This document shows positions 1-19,640 of a stretch of 64,000 nt of DNA, piece after piece (position 1 is the first letter of the stretch; each line of letters starts with the position of its first letter). The notes under the pieces are model-generated. The model ran no database searches. It was given only the letters and a program-made list of their open reading frames with translations, and was not told the origin of the DNA. The translations under genes were made by a program, and so were the position numbers. The DNA is from Piscinibacter gummiphilus (GTDB lineage: Bacteria; Pseudomonadota; Gammaproteobacteria; Burkholderiales; Burkholderiaceae_C): the NCBI RefSeq assembly GCF_032681285.1, contig NZ_CP136336.1, positions 5,009,001-5,073,000 on the forward strand. The letters run 5' to 3'.

Positions 1-45
1 GCCACGGCGGCCAGGCGAAGTCGGTTTGACTTTGATGACGGCCAT
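1..45 (-). CDS. rplB: 50S ribosomal protein L2, N-terminal fragment (cut by window edge)
   Basis: Only the first 15 codons are inside the window; they read [15 protein letters not shown], the characteristic N-terminus of bacterial L2, a 23S rRNA-binding protein near the peptidyl transferase centre. Its ATG overlaps the TAA stop of rplW by one base (TAATG), so translation is probably coupled to L23. The position directly after rplW is the conserved S10-operon order. Confidence 0.9.
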   Translation of the reverse strand, partial: MAVIKVKPTSPGRRG

Positions 46-371
46 TACGCGGCCTCCCCGGAGAAGTTGAGCTCTTGGCCTTCCTTCAGCGACACGTAGG
101 CCTTCTTGACATGGTCACGGCGACCGACCGAACGGCCGAAACGCTTGACCTTGCCCTTTTGCACCACGGTCTGAACGGACTCGACCTCGACCTTGAACAG
201 CAGCTCGACAGCGGCCTTGATCTCGGGCTTGGTGGCGTCGCGCAGCACCTTGAACAACACCTGGTTGTTCTTCTCGGCCGCAGCGGTCGCCTTTTCGCTC
301 ACGATCGGAGCGACCAGCACCTGGGCCAGGCGGCCTTCGTCGTGCTTGGGCTTTTGGGTTGAGGTGCTCAT
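45..371 (-). CDS. rplW: 50S ribosomal protein L23
   Basis: A 108-residue protein of the L23 family, which binds 23S rRNA domain III at the exit tunnel and docks trigger factor and SRP. The central segment [20 protein letters not shown] and the basic [22 protein letters not shown] segment are typical. It overlaps rplD by four bases (ATGA type) and rplB by one base, so it lies inside the S10 operon and is probably translationally coupled on both sides. Confidence 0.97.
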   Translation of the reverse strand: MSTSTQKPKHDEGRLAQVLVAPIVSEKATAAAEKNNQVLFKVLRDATKPEIKAAVELLFKVEVESVQTVVQKGKVKRFGRSVGRRDHVKKAYVSLKEGQELNFSGEAA

Positions 372-988
372 GCGAACATCTCCTTGAGTTGCTCGATCGC
401 AGCCTTGGTCACGAGCACCTTCTTGTAGTGCACGAGGGCCAGCGGATCGGCGTAGCGCGGCTCGACGACCAGCACGTTGGCCAGGTTGCGCGAAGCGAGC
501 GCCAGGTTGTCGTCGACCTGGTCGGCGATCACCAGCACGCTGGACAGGCCCATGGCCTTCAGCTTGGCGGCGAGTTGCTTGGTCTTGGGCGAATCGACCG
601 AGATCGAGTCAACCACGGCCAGGCGGCCTTCACGAGCCAGCTGCGAGAAGATGGCGGCCATGCCGGCGCGGTACATCTTCTTGTTGACCTTCTGGGTGAA
701 GTTTTCGTTGGGGCTGTTCGGGAAGATGCGACCACCCCCGCGCCACAGCGGCGACGAGGACATACCCGCACGGGCGCGGCCGGTGCCCTTCTGGCGCCAC
801 GGCTTCTTGGTCGTGTGCTTCACCTCGGCGCGATCCAGCTGGGCGCGCGTGCCTTGGCGGGCATTGGCCTGGAAGGCCACCACGATCTGGTGCACCAGCG
901 CTTCGTTGTAGTCGCGGGCGAACACGGTGTCGGGCGCGTCGAACTTCGACGTCGCCTGGCCTTGTTCATTCAGGAGCTCGAGCTGCAT
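368..988 (-). CDS. rplD: 50S ribosomal protein L4
   Basis: A 206-residue L4 protein, a 23S rRNA-binding protein whose extended loop lines the exit tunnel. The loop sequence [15 protein letters not shown] and the following SSPLWRGGG segment, around residues 65-85, are diagnostic. The start ATG shares a base with the stop of rplC and the end overlaps rplW by four bases. In E. coli L4 is the autogenous repressor of the S10 operon. Whether that applies here is not known, but a structured leader lies upstream of rplC. Confidence 0.97.
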   Translation of the reverse strand: MQLELLNEQGQATSKFDAPDTVFARDYNEALVHQIVVAFQANARQGTRAQLDRAEVKHTTKKPWRQKGTGRARAGMSSSPLWRGGGRIFPNSPNENFTQKVNKKMYRAGMAAIFSQLAREGRLAVVDSISVDSPKTKQLAAKLKAMGLSSVLVIADQVDDNLALASRNLANVLVVEPRYADPLALVHYKKVLVTKAAIEQLKEMFA

Positions 989-1659
989 CAGTTGGCTCCT
1001 TTCTTGACCTTCACCTTGACGGCGGGGCTCACGACCACGTGGCCGTTCTTCGAGCCCGGGACGGCGCCACGCACCAGCAGCAGCTGACGGGCTTCGTCCA
1101 CGCGAACCACGTCGAGGTTCTGCACGGTCTTGGTCACGTCACCGAGGTGACCCGACATCTTCTTGCCCGGGAACACGCGACCCGGGTCCTGCGCCATCGA
1201 GATTGAGCCCGGCACGTTGTGCGAACGGCTGTTGCCGTGCGACGCGCGCTGCGAGCCGAAGTTGTGGCGCTTGATGGTGCCGGTGAAGCCCTTGCCGATG
1301 GACGTGCCTTGCACGTCCACGAGCTGGCCCACGGCAAAGGTGGTCACCGGGATCTGCGCGCCGGGCTTGAAGCCGGACGCCACATCGGCGGCCACACGGA
1401 ATTCCTTGAGGATTTCGCCGGCTTCGACGCCCGCTTTCGCGAGGTGGCCAGCTTCAGGCTTGGACACGCGCGAAGCTTTGCGGGTGCCGAACGCCACTTG
1501 GATGGCGCTGTAGCCGTCGGTCTCTGCGGTCTTGACCTGGGTGACGCGGTTGTTGGACACGTCGAGCACGGTCACGGGGATGGCGTCGCCATCGTCCGTG
1601 AAGATGCGCATCATGCCCACCTTGCGGCCCAGCAAACCGAGACGGTTGCTCAGACTCAT
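988..1659 (-). CDS. rplC: 50S ribosomal protein L3
   Basis: A 223-residue L3 protein, one of the earliest assembly proteins of the large subunit. The N-terminus ([20 protein letters not shown]), the loop [17 protein letters not shown] and the [28 protein letters not shown] glutamine-methylation region are conserved. It is separated from rpsJ by 177 bases, unusually long for this operon, and that gap contains a good sigma-70-type promoter. It overlaps rplD by one base. Confidence 0.97.
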   Translation of the reverse strand: MSLSNRLGLLGRKVGMMRIFTDDGDAIPVTVLDVSNNRVTQVKTAETDGYSAIQVAFGTRKASRVSKPEAGHLAKAGVEAGEILKEFRVAADVASGFKPGAQIPVTTFAVGQLVDVQGTSIGKGFTGTIKRHNFGSQRASHGNSRSHNVPGSISMAQDPGRVFPGKKMSGHLGDVTKTVQNLDVVRVDEARQLLLVRGAVPGSKNGHVVVSPAVKVKVKKGAN

Positions 1660-1751
1660 AGTGTTCTCCAGCCCCCTCGCCTTGCGGTTCGGAAGCCTTT
1701 GTTTCGATACCCGACATCGATTGGCCGGGCTGACTTGTTGGAATGCGCACG

Positions 1752-1819
1752 GCGCCCAATGGGCGCAGCTGCTTCCGGGAAAGCCTGCGATTGTAGGGCA
1801 GAAGCTGAAGTCTCAGCAA
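1752..1819 (-). promoter_or_regulatory. Internal promoter and palindromic leader between rpsJ and rplC
   Basis: On the minus strand a -35 TTGCTG (1814-1819) and a -10 TACAAT (1790-1795) are separated by 18 bases, pointing toward rplC. About 20 bases downstream of the predicted start is a 15-base palindrome, GCGCCCA/TGGGCGC around a single base (1752-1766). This would be transcribed into the rplC 5' leader. The promoter match is seen directly; function is inferred. Confidence 0.6.
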
Positions 1820-1836
1820 CAGCCCGCCAAACAGCG

Positions 1837-2148
1837 TTACTGCAGCTTGATTTCGACGTCCACGCCGGCCGGCAGGTCGAGCTTCATCAGCGCGTCTACG
1901 GTCTTGTCGGTCGGGTCGACGATGTCCATCAGGCGCTGGTGCGTGCGGATCTCGAACTGGTCGCGGCTCGTCTTGTTGACGTGCGGCGAACGCAGGATGT
2001 CGAAACGCTGCATGCGGGTCGGCAGGGGCACCGGGCCCTTGACGATCGCGCCGGTGCGCTTGGCGGTGTCGACGATCTCCAGTGCAGACTGGTCGATCAG
2101 TTTGTAGTCAAACGCCTTGAGGCGAATGCGGATCTTTTGCTTTTGCAT
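1837..2148 (-). CDS. rpsJ: 30S ribosomal protein S10 (NusE)
   Basis: A 103-residue S10 protein, the standard length. The [16 protein letters not shown] start, the GPVPLPTRM loop and the [21 protein letters not shown]-terminal part are diagnostic. S10 is a small-subunit head protein and, with NusB, a boxA-binding antitermination factor. It lies 99 bases downstream of tuf copy 1, so the str and S10 clusters are adjacent and possibly co-transcribed. Confidence 0.98.
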   Translation of the reverse strand: MQKQKIRIRLKAFDYKLIDQSALEIVDTAKRTGAIVKGPVPLPTRMQRFDILRSPHVNKTSRDQFEIRTHQRLMDIVDPTDKTVDALMKLDLPAGVDVEIKLQ

Positions 2149-2160
2149 GACGAATTCCTG

Positions 2161-2232
2161 AAAAGAGCAGTGCGGCCGTTGCGGCGGCTCGGGCCGCGGG
2201 TGTAATGGCCGGGCGACCTAACGGTCACCCGG
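2161..2232 (-). promoter_or_regulatory. tuf-rpsJ intercistronic region with hairpin and boxA-like motif
   Basis: The minus-strand transcript contains a hairpin of about 10 pairs with one central mismatch and a TTAG-type loop (arms 2209-2218 and 2223-2232). A second GCGGCC/GGCCGC stem follows, then TGCTCTTTT (complement of 2161-2169), which resembles a boxA element. No uridine run follows the first hairpin, so it is more likely a processing or stabilising structure than a terminator. Confidence 0.4.
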
Positions 2233-2247
2233 TCGTCACGCAGAGGT

Positions 2248-3438
<1,191 letters not shown>

Positions 3439-3453
3439 TTCAGTTTCTCCAAA

Positions 3454-3526
3454 TCAAAGAGCAGTCCAGTGTGGTGTTTAAGGTCTCCGGCGGAGGGGTG
3501 ATCCGCCTGCCACTGGCAGCAGGCGG
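3454..3526 (-). promoter_or_regulatory. fusA-tuf intercistronic hairpin and boxA-like element
   Basis: Between fusA and tuf the transcript can form a perfect 8-bp stem, CCGCCTGC/GCAGGCGG, with an 8-base loop (3503-3526). Closer to tuf lies TGCTCTTTGA (complement of 3454-3463), nearly the boxA consensus used by NusB-S10. The hairpin lacks a uridine run. No convincing tuf promoter was seen here, so tuf is probably transcribed from the str promoter. Confidence 0.4.
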
Positions 3527-3562
3527 GGCTCCGACGAAGACCGGCTCGTCTAACTAAATCGA

Positions 3563-5668
<2,106 letters not shown>

Positions 5669-5687
5669 GGTGGCACTCCAGAAACTG

Positions 5688-5723
5688 AAAAGCGCGCCTG
5701 GCGGTCACATGACCCAGGCGCGC
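5688..5723 (-). terminator. Attenuator-like hairpin between rpsG and fusA
   Basis: The minus-strand transcript forms a perfect 10-bp stem, GCGCGCCTGG/CCAGGCGCGC (5692-5701 with 5714-5723). Its loop can itself fold as GGTCA/TGACC. The stem is followed directly by UUUU and ends about 20 bases before the fusA start. It has the form of an intrinsic terminator placed inside the str operon, so partial termination or processing would lower fusA-tuf relative to rpsL-rpsG. Confidence 0.6.
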
Positions 5724-5736
5724 AGGGGACCAGAAC

Positions 5737-6207
5737 TTAGAAGCGGAAGTGAGAGAACGCCTTGTTGGCTTCTGCCATGCGGTGCACTTCGTCGCGCTTC
5801 TTCATCGCGCCGCCGCGGCCTTCGACGGCCTCGAGCAGCTCGTTGGCCAGGCGCTGGGCCATCGACTTCTCACCACGCTTGCGCGCCGACTCCTTCAGCC
5901 AGCGCATGGCCAGGGCCACACGGCGCACGGGGCGAACTTCCACGGGAACTTGGTAGTTCGCACCGCCCACGCGGCGTGACTTCACTTCGACCATCGGCTT
6001 GATGTTGTTCAGCGCGACCGTGAAGATTTCGAGCGGATCCTTGCCCGACTTCTTCTCGACCTGCTCGAGCGCACCGTAGATGATGCGTTCGGCCACGGCC
6101 TTCTTGCCGGATTCCATGATCACGTTCATGAACTTCGACAGGTCGACCGAGTTGAACTTCGGATCGGGGAGGATTTCCCGTTTGGGGACTTCGCGACGAC
6201 GAGGCAT
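5737..6207 (-). CDS. rpsG: 30S ribosomal protein S7
   Basis: A 156-residue S7 protein, the primary assembly protein of the 16S 3' domain. The [19 protein letters not shown]-terminus and the [20 protein letters not shown] segment are characteristic. In E. coli S7 represses the str operon by binding the rpsL-rpsG intercistronic mRNA; here that 145-base gap holds a clear hairpin. Confidence 0.98.
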   Translation of the reverse strand: MPRRREVPKREILPDPKFNSVDLSKFMNVIMESGKKAVAERIIYGALEQVEKKSGKDPLEIFTVALNNIKPMVEVKSRRVGGANYQVPVEVRPVRRVALAMRWLKESARKRGEKSMAQRLANELLEAVEGRGGAMKKRDEVHRMAEANKAFSHFRF

Positions 6208-6284
6208 TTCTCTTCCTTTGGCTTCAGTTGGCTTGGCTTTTCAGCTTTGCCGCGGAATCGCACGCTTTGCGACCCCACTTACTC

Positions 6285-6304
6285 GGCACATCACACGATG
6301 TACC
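6285..6304 (-). promoter_or_regulatory. rpsL-rpsG intercistronic hairpin
   Basis: The transcript can form an 8-bp stem (GGTACATC with GATGTGCC, one G-U pair) capped by a GUGU loop, about 80 bases before the rpsG start. Its location matches the S7 translational operator of E. coli. The sequence itself was not matched to the known S7 site, so the assignment is positional. Confidence 0.4.
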
Positions 6305-6352
6305 GCAATACGACGTGCGCAGCTTGACGCTGGCGCATGACAACTTGGTCTA

Positions 6353-6730
6353 TCAGGCCTTCTTCGGGCGCTTCGCGCCGTACTTCGAACGAGCCTGCTT
6401 GCGGTCTTTCACGCCTTGCAAGTCGAGCGAGCCGCGCACGATGTGGTAACGCACACCCGGCAGGTCCTTCACACGGCCGCCGCGCACGAGCACGACGCTG
6501 TGCTCCTGCAGGTTGTGGCCTTCACCGCCGATGTACGAGATGACCTCGAAACCGTTGGTCAGGCGCACCTTGGCGACCTTCCGGAGCGCCGAGTTCGGCT
6601 TCTTCGGCGTCGTGGTGTACACACGCGTGCAAACGCCGCGGCGCTGCGGGCCGCCCTGCATCGCAGGCGACTTGGACTTCGTGACTTCGGTCTCACGACC
6701 TTTGCGCACGAGTTGGTTGATGGTTGGCAT
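6353..6730 (-). CDS. rpsL: 30S ribosomal protein S12
   Basis: A 125-residue S12 protein of the decoding centre. The start [12 protein letters not shown] at 6730 is the family start, although the frame stays open much further upstream. The streptomycin-determining segments read [11 protein letters not shown] (Lys at 43-44) and [13 protein letters not shown] (Lys88), both with the drug-sensitive residues. It is the first gene of the str operon, with a 170-base leader from the promoter at 6909-6937. Confidence 0.97.
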   Translation of the reverse strand: MPTINQLVRKGRETEVTKSKSPAMQGGPQRRGVCTRVYTTTPKKPNSALRKVAKVRLTNGFEVISYIGGEGHNLQEHSVVLVRGGRVKDLPGVRYHIVRGSLDLQGVKDRKQARSKYGAKRPKKA

Positions 6731-6872
6731 TGGTAACTTGTTCCCGTTTGAAGCTACACGGGCGCCCGTCTCTTTCGAGAAAGGCGCCTTGACTCTTATT
6801 TCCAGTAGAAGTCGTCGAGCGCTCCACTGGGAGACGAGCCCGAAGCCGTGAGAGATCACGGTGAGCCGCCCG

Positions 6873-6884
6873 ACAAAGAGCGCA
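6873..6884 (-). promoter_or_regulatory. boxA-like element in the str leader
   Basis: The minus strand reads TGCGCTCTTTGT about 20 bases after the predicted start of the str transcript. It resembles boxA (core GCTCTTT). Similar cores occur before tuf copy 1 and before rpsJ. Function as an antitermination site is inference. Confidence 0.3.
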
Positions 6885-6908
6885 GCAAAAACTGCTGAAA
6901 AGCCCGCG

Positions 6909-6937
6909 ATTATATTCGTGGCAACCCTCACTCGCAA
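6909..6937 (-). promoter_or_regulatory. str operon promoter
   Basis: A consensus -10 TATAAT (6909-6914) and a -35 TTGCGA (6932-6937) are separated by exactly 17 bases on the minus strand. This is the best sigma-70 promoter in the window and drives rpsL-rpsG-fusA-tuf. Its -35 end lies only 8 bases from the first possible start codon of the divergent PIN gene. Confidence 0.85.
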
Positions 6938-6945
6938 GCAAGGAC

Positions 6946-7383
6946 TTGGACGCAACTCTCTTGAGGCCCGCAGTGGTGCTCGACACCAACGTGGTGATGG
7001 ACTGGCTCGTGTTCCGCAACGCGGACGGCCAAGCGCTTTTCGGGGCGATCGAGCGCCGCGAACTACGCTGGGTCGTGACGACGGCGATGCACGACGAACT
7101 CCTGCACGTGCTGGGTCGGGGGGTTGCCGCCAGCTACTCACCCGACCTGGAGCGGATCAATGAAAGTTGGTGCCTGCTCTCTGAAACGATTCGAGCGCCT
7201 GAACCACAGGGCGAAGCGAGCCGGCTGCGTTGCACCGATGTCGACGATCAGAAGTTCGTTGACTTGGCCGTGGCCGAAGCCCGCTGGCTGATCAGCCGCG
7301 ACCGGGCGGTGCTCAAACTCGCACGTCGCGCCGGGCGCCTTGGCCTGCAGGTGATCCCCCCCGGGCGTTGGCAGCCAGCATGA
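6946..7383 (+). CDS. PIN-domain protein (putative ribonuclease, COG1569 type)
   Basis: About 145 residues if it starts at the TTG at 6946; other starts are a TTG at 6961 and tandem GTG codons at 6973 and 6976, so the N-terminus is uncertain. The PIN fold acidic residues are visible: D13 in VVLDTN, E51 in MHDELL, D98-D101 in [11 protein letters not shown]119 in [11 protein letters not shown] proteins are Mg-dependent RNases, often toxins of VapBC-like pairs. No antitoxin gene is beside it. It sits alone between the str promoter and rpoC, on the opposite strand, and ends in a terminator shared with rpoC. Its presence here may be a lineage trait; target and role are unknown. Confidence 0.8.
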   Translation: MDATLLRPAVVLDTNVVMDWLVFRNADGQALFGAIERRELRWVVTTAMHDELLHVLGRGVAASYSPDLERINESWCLLSETIRAPEPQGEASRLRCTDVDDQKFVDLAVAEARWLISRDRAVLKLARRAGRLGLQVIPPGRWQPA

Positions 7384-7384
7384 A

Positions 7385-7408
7385 AAAGGGCGGCCGAAGC
7401 CGCCCTTT
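7385..7408. terminator. Bidirectional intrinsic terminator between the PIN gene and rpoC
   Basis: A perfect 10-bp stem, AAAGGGCGGC/GCCGCCCTTT, with a CGAA tetraloop lies between two convergent genes. A-rich and T-rich edges give uridine tracts on both transcripts, so it can end both the PIN gene message and the long rpoBC message. Confidence 0.88.
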
Positions 7409-7428
7409 CAGGTCGCAAGGAACATCGC

Positions 7429-11661
<4,233 letters not shown>

Positions 11662-11678
11662 ATATCTCTCCTATTCCT

Positions 11679-15803
<4,125 letters not shown>

Positions 15804-16114
15804 AGGTGATTTCTCACTCCATCTCAGGAAACCTGCCTGGCCTAGGCAGATCACCGTCGGCGACTGTCAACTCGAACATTGCGTTCGACGCTTGGTGGCT
15901 GGCCACTACCAGCCGCTGGCGGACAACCCCGGCATTGCACCGGGGCCCGACCAAACCTGTTCTCTGCAGTCGGTTCAGAGAACACTTGGAAAGCCCTCGA
16001 TTGTCAACCGGGGGCTTTACAGGTGTTCTCCAAGGGGTCATCCAGTGGATGTGCCCTTGAAGCGCAAAAGGCTGGGGGCCGAAAACGGCTCCCAGCCCCT
16101 TTGCCGGGACTCGA
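15804..16114 (-). promoter_or_regulatory. rplL-rpoB intergenic region with stem-loops and candidate rpoB promoter
   Basis: This is 311 bases without a protein gene. In the transcript it begins with a terminator-like hairpin (16066-16097, separate entry). It then carries an 8-bp stem GTTCTCTG/CAGAGAAC with a 9-base loop (15959-15983) and a CCCCGG/CCGGGG stem (15927-15945). A TTGACA -35 (complement of 16002-16007) is followed after 17 bases by TGTTCT, a weak -10. In E. coli the corresponding region contains an attenuator and an RNase III site; the same organisation is inferred here. Confidence 0.55.
16066..16097 (-). terminator. rplL-rpoB attenuator
   Basis: Just after the rplL stop the transcript forms GGCTGGGAGCCG/CGGCCCCCAGCC, 12 positions with one A-C mismatch and a UUUU loop (16070-16081 with 16086-16097), followed by UUUU. 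This is a good intrinsic terminator. Since rpoB has to be read from the same transcript or a weak local promoter, it most likely works as a partial terminator, as between rplL and rpoB in E. coli. Confidence 0.75.
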
Positions 16115-16498
<384 letters not shown>

Positions 16499-16541
16499 GA
16501 TGATTTCCTAGATAGATCAGTTGAATAGAGATGCGAGCCGA

Positions 16542-17048
16542 TCAGGCGGCCGGGGCGGCAGCTTCTTCGCGCTTCTTGGCCAGGGCGGCCAGGACGGCAG
16601 CGGTGCGCTGAACCGGCGACTTGAGCAAGCCGGCGATCTGCGACAGCAGCACTTCCTTGCTCGGGACCGATGCCAGGGCCTTCAGGCCTTCGGCGTCGAG
16701 TGCCTTGCCAGCGTAAGCGCCGGCCTTCAGGACCAGCTTGTCGTTGCCCTTGGCAAAGTCGGCGATGACTTTGGCCGCGGCGACGGCGTCTTCGGAAAAA
16801 CCGTAGATCAGCGGACCGACCATGGCGTCCGACGCCACTTCGAACGGGGTGCCAGCGACGGCACGGCGAGCCAGGGTGTTCTTCAGCACGTGAAGGTACA
16901 CGCCCTTTTCGCGCGCCTGCTTGCGCAGCACGTCGAGGTGAGCGACGGTGAGGCCACGGTACTCGGCCAGCGCCAGCGTCTGCGACTTGGCCGCCTGGGC
17001 CGCCACATCCGCCACCACGGTGGCTTTCTCGTTGCGATTGAGACTCAA
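16542..17048 (-). CDS. rplJ: 50S ribosomal protein L10
   Basis: A 168-residue L10, the base of the L7/L12 stalk. The start is read as the TTG at 17048 (protein beginning with [14 protein letters not shown]), because it is preceded by a GAGGAG ribosome-binding site at proper distance. The ATG 19 codons upstream would add a sequence without family resemblance. L10 with L7/L12 represses its own mRNA in E. coli; a structured leader is present here too. Confidence 0.95.
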   Translation of the reverse strand: MSLNRNEKATVVADVAAQAAKSQTLALAEYRGLTVAHLDVLRKQAREKGVYLHVLKNTLARRAVAGTPFEVASDAMVGPLIYGFSEDAVAAAKVIADFAKGNDKLVLKAGAYAGKALDAEGLKALASVPSKEVLLSQIAGLLKSPVQRTAAVLAALAKKREEAAAPAA

Positions 17049-17328
17049 GGTCTGCTCCTCACACAAACGTGTTCTTTGGCGTTGCCGCCTCCAAACACAC
17101 CACAATGCAGCGACCTCTCTATCCAGAAAACCGGGGTTTTCTTTCCAGCGGGGACCGCCATCTGCGCGGGCGTCGGACCGGGCTCATCACCCGGATCGTC
17201 GATTAAGCAGCGTGTGCTGCGCCTGCGGTCTTCGATGACCCGGCCCACCTTTCGCCATTGCTGGCAAGGGCAAGCCGGCCCACCAAACTCTTCAAGACCG
17301 CGCCAGACTCAGCGCGATCTCGTGTTTC
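17049..17328 (-). promoter_or_regulatory. rplJL leader, candidate L10-type autoregulatory RNA
   Basis: The 280-base gap between rplA and rplJ holds a closed RNA domain. GGTCTT and AAGACC (17227-17232 and 17294-17299) pair around a CCTTGCC/GGCGAAAGG hairpin (17248-17269). This hairpin is flanked by two copies of GGTGGGCCGG (complement of 17240-17249 and 17275-17284). A second stem, AGAAAAC/GTTTTCT (17125-17142), lies nearer rplJ. The position and purine-rich internal loop fit an L10 leader. No clear promoter was found, so the message probably continues from rplKA. Confidence 0.55.
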
Positions 17329-18039
17329 TCAAGCCTGCGTCGGTGCGGCGTTGATGGTCGCCACGTCCACACGGGCGCCCACGCCCATGGTCGACGAGAT
17401 CGCCACCTTGCGCAGGTAGATGCCCTTGGACGTGGCCGGCTTGGCCTTGTTCAGGGCTTCGATCAGCGCGCGCAGGTTGCCGGCCAGCTTGTCGGAGTCG
17501 AACGAGCGACGGCCGATCGTGCCGTGCACGATGCCGGCCTTGTCGACGCGGAACTGCACCTGACCGGCCTTGGCGTTCTTCACCGCGGTGGCGACGTCAG
17601 GCGTCACGGTGCCGACCTTCGGGTTCGGCATCAGGCCGCGCGGGCCCAGCACCTGGCCGAGGGTACCGACGATGCGCATCGTGTCGGGCGAGGCGATCAC
17701 GACGTCGAAGTCCATGTTGCCGGCCTTGATGCGCTCGGCGAGGTCGTCCATGCCGACGATGTCGGCACCGGCGGCCTTGGCTTCTTCAGCCTTGGCGCCT
17801 TGGGCGAACACGGCGACGCGCTTGGTCTTGCCGGTGCCGTTGGGCAGCACGACGGCGCCACGCACGACCTGGTCGGACTTCTTGGCGTCGATGCCGAGTT
17901 GCACGGCCACGTCGATGGATTCATCGAACTTGGCGGTGGCGCATTCCTTCACGATCGCGAGCGCGTTGTCGAGGGCGTACAGCTTGGTGCTCTCGACCTT
18001 GCCGGCGAGCGCCTTCTGGCGTTTGGTCAACTTGGCCAT
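17329..18039 (-). CDS. rplA: 50S ribosomal protein L1
   Basis: A 236-residue L1 protein of the mobile E-site stalk. The two-domain L1 pattern is visible, with [21 protein letters not shown] near the C-terminus and [30 protein letters not shown] in the middle. It is two bases after rplK. L1 is the translational repressor of rplKA in E. coli. Confidence 0.98.
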   Translation of the reverse strand: MAKLTKRQKALAGKVESTKLYALDNALAIVKECATAKFDESIDVAVQLGIDAKKSDQVVRGAVVLPNGTGKTKRVAVFAQGAKAEEAKAAGADIVGMDDLAERIKAGNMDFDVVIASPDTMRIVGTLGQVLGPRGLMPNPKVGTVTPDVATAVKNAKAGQVQFRVDKAGIVHGTIGRRSFDSDKLAGNLRALIEALNKAKPATSKGIYLRKVAISSTMGVGARVDVATINAAPTQA

Positions 18040-18041
18040 GC

Positions 18042-18473
18042 TCAGACTCCTTCCACCGTCACGCCCATCGAGCGGGCGGTACCAGCGATCGTGCGGACAG
18101 CGGCGTCGAGGTCGGCGCCGGTCAGGTCCTTGACCTTGACCTTGGCAATCTCTTCAGCCTGTGCGCGGGTCAGCTTGCCAACCTTGTCGGTGTGCGGCTT
18201 GGCCGAACCCTTGTCGAGCTTGAGCGCCTTCTTGATCAACACCGCTGCGGGCGGGCTCTTCAAGACGAAGGTGAAGGACTTGTCTGCAAATGCGGTGATC
18301 ACCACCGGCAGCGCCAGACCCGGCTCCATGCCTTGCGTCTGGGCGTTGAACGCCTTGCAGAACTCCATGATGTTCAGACCGCGCTGACCCAGCGCCGGAC
18401 CGATCGGGGGGGACGGGTTGGCTTTGCCCGCCGGAACTTGCAGCTTGATGAAGCCGACAATTTTCTTGGCCAT
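18042..18473 (-). CDS. rplK: 50S ribosomal protein L11
   Basis: A 143-residue L11, part of the GTPase-associated centre. The start [21 protein letters not shown] at 18473 fits the family better than an ATG four codons upstream. The proline-rich [19 protein letters not shown] hinge is diagnostic. It follows nusG after 145 bases that contain two clear hairpins. Confidence 0.98.
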   Translation of the reverse strand: MAKKIVGFIKLQVPAGKANPSPPIGPALGQRGLNIMEFCKAFNAQTQGMEPGLALPVVITAFADKSFTFVLKSPPAAVLIKKALKLDKGSAKPHTDKVGKLTRAQAEEIAKVKVKDLTGADLDAAVRTIAGTARSMGVTVEGV

Positions 18474-18487
18474 CTTTCTCTCCAATC

Positions 18488-18544
18488 AGGCCCACAGAAC
18501 TGCATGGGCCTTGAGTGCAAACGCCAAGGACTGGTTACCTTGGC
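18488..18544 (-). promoter_or_regulatory. rplK leader hairpins
   Basis: The nusG-rplK spacer transcript can form GCCAAGG/CCTTGGC, 7 perfect pairs with an 8-base loop (18523-18544). It can also form AGGCCCA/TGGGCCT, 7 perfect pairs with a 10-base loop (18488-18511), ending about 15 bases before the rplK start. The E. coli L1 operator lies in the equivalent leader. Binding of L1 here is an inference from position. Confidence 0.4.
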
Positions 18545-18618
18545 TCCTCGTGCCGGTGTCTCGTCACCAGCAGCAACGGAATGGCTTCAGCGCCGGAGCG
18601 CCAAGCCGCCATTCAGGC

Positions 18619-19209
18619 TCAGATCTTTTCGACTTGGGAGAAGTCGAGCTCGACCGGCGTCGCACGACCGAAGATGGTGACCGACACGCGCACCTTGGAC
18701 TTGTCGTAGTTGACATCTTCCACGGCGCCGTTGAAGTCGGTGAACGGGCCTTCCTTGACCCGCACCAGCTCGCCGACCGACCACTCCACCTTGGGGCGCG
18801 GCTTTTCGACGCCTTCTTGCATCTGGGTGACGATCTTCATCACCTCGGCTTCGGAGATCGGGGCCGGGCGGTTCTTCGCACCACCCACGAAACCCGTGAC
18901 CTTGCTGGTGTGCTTCACCAGGTGCCAGGTGTCGTCGGCCATCTCCATCTCGACCAGCACGTAGCCCGGGAAGAAGCGGCGCTCGGTGACGGCCTTCTTG
19001 CCGTTCTTGAGCTCGACGACTTCTTCCATCGGCACCAGGATGCGGCCAAACTTGTCTTGCATGCCCGAACGCTCGATGCGCTCGCGCAGATTGCGCTCGA
19101 CGGCCTTTTCCATGCCCGAGTAGGCGTGGACGACGTACCAACGCTTGTTGGTCGCCGGCGCCAGCGAGGCCGCCGTCACTTCACCGCCCGTGGTGGGTTG
19201 TTCGCTCAT
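18619..19209 (-). CDS. nusG: Transcription termination/antitermination factor NusG
   Basis: A 196-residue NusG. The NGN domain begins at [20 protein letters not shown] and binds the RNA polymerase clamp. The C-terminal KOW domain contains [22 protein letters not shown] and contacts Rho or S10. It follows secE by four bases, the conserved secE-nusG pair. Confidence 0.98.
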   Translation of the reverse strand: MSEQPTTGGEVTAASLAPATNKRWYVVHAYSGMEKAVERNLRERIERSGMQDKFGRILVPMEEVVELKNGKKAVTERRFFPGYVLVEMEMADDTWHLVKHTSKVTGFVGGAKNRPAPISEAEVMKIVTQMQEGVEKPRPKVEWSVGELVRVKEGPFTDFNGAVEDVNYDKSKVRVSVTIFGRATPVELDFSQVEKI

Positions 19210-19213
19210 CGGC

Positions 19214-19597
19214 TTACCTCTTCCATCCGAGAATCAGGTCGTACAGCACCCACTCGAGGGTCTTGTCGGTCAGCCACAGGAACAGGGCCATCACGACGAC
19301 GAACGCAAACACGTAGAGGGTCATCTGGCCGGCCTCCTTGCGGGTCGGCCAGACCACCTTCTTCACCTCCTTGACGGAGTCTTGACCGAAAGCGATCAGC
19401 TGCTTGCCAGATTCGGAAGTGAAGAACGTCCCGACCGCCATCGCCAGCAACACGAGGAGCGCGACCACGCGCACCCACATGTCTTGCTTGCCGAGCAGGT
19501 AGAACGCGACCACCGCGCCTACGACGAGGAGGCCGGCCACAGCCAGCTTGGCCTTGTCGGCGCCGGTGGAAACAGTTTCGATTTGCGGATTGGCCAT
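19214..19597 (-). CDS. secE: Preprotein translocase subunit SecE
   Basis: A 127-residue SecE with three hydrophobic segments (about 17-35, 41-60 and 91-110), as in the long proteobacterial form. The conserved cytosolic amphipathic helix [20 protein letters not shown] precedes the last membrane segment. It is part of the SecYEG channel. It is preceded by tRNA-Trp and followed by nusG. Confidence 0.96.
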   Translation of the reverse strand: MANPQIETVSTGADKAKLAVAGLLVVGAVVAFYLLGKQDMWVRVVALLVLLAMAVGTFFTSESGKQLIAFGQDSVKEVKKVVWPTRKEAGQMTLYVFAFVVVMALFLWLTDKTLEWVLYDLILGWKR

Positions 19598-19640
19598 GTG
19601 ATCGATCTAACGCGCGGGCAACGAGTGCCCTTTCAGCAGC

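Noticed and set aside
6731..7141. In-frame 137-codon extension upstream of rpsL
   Set aside because: It runs through the promoter and leader and into the PIN gene on the other strand. S12 proteins begin MPTINQ.
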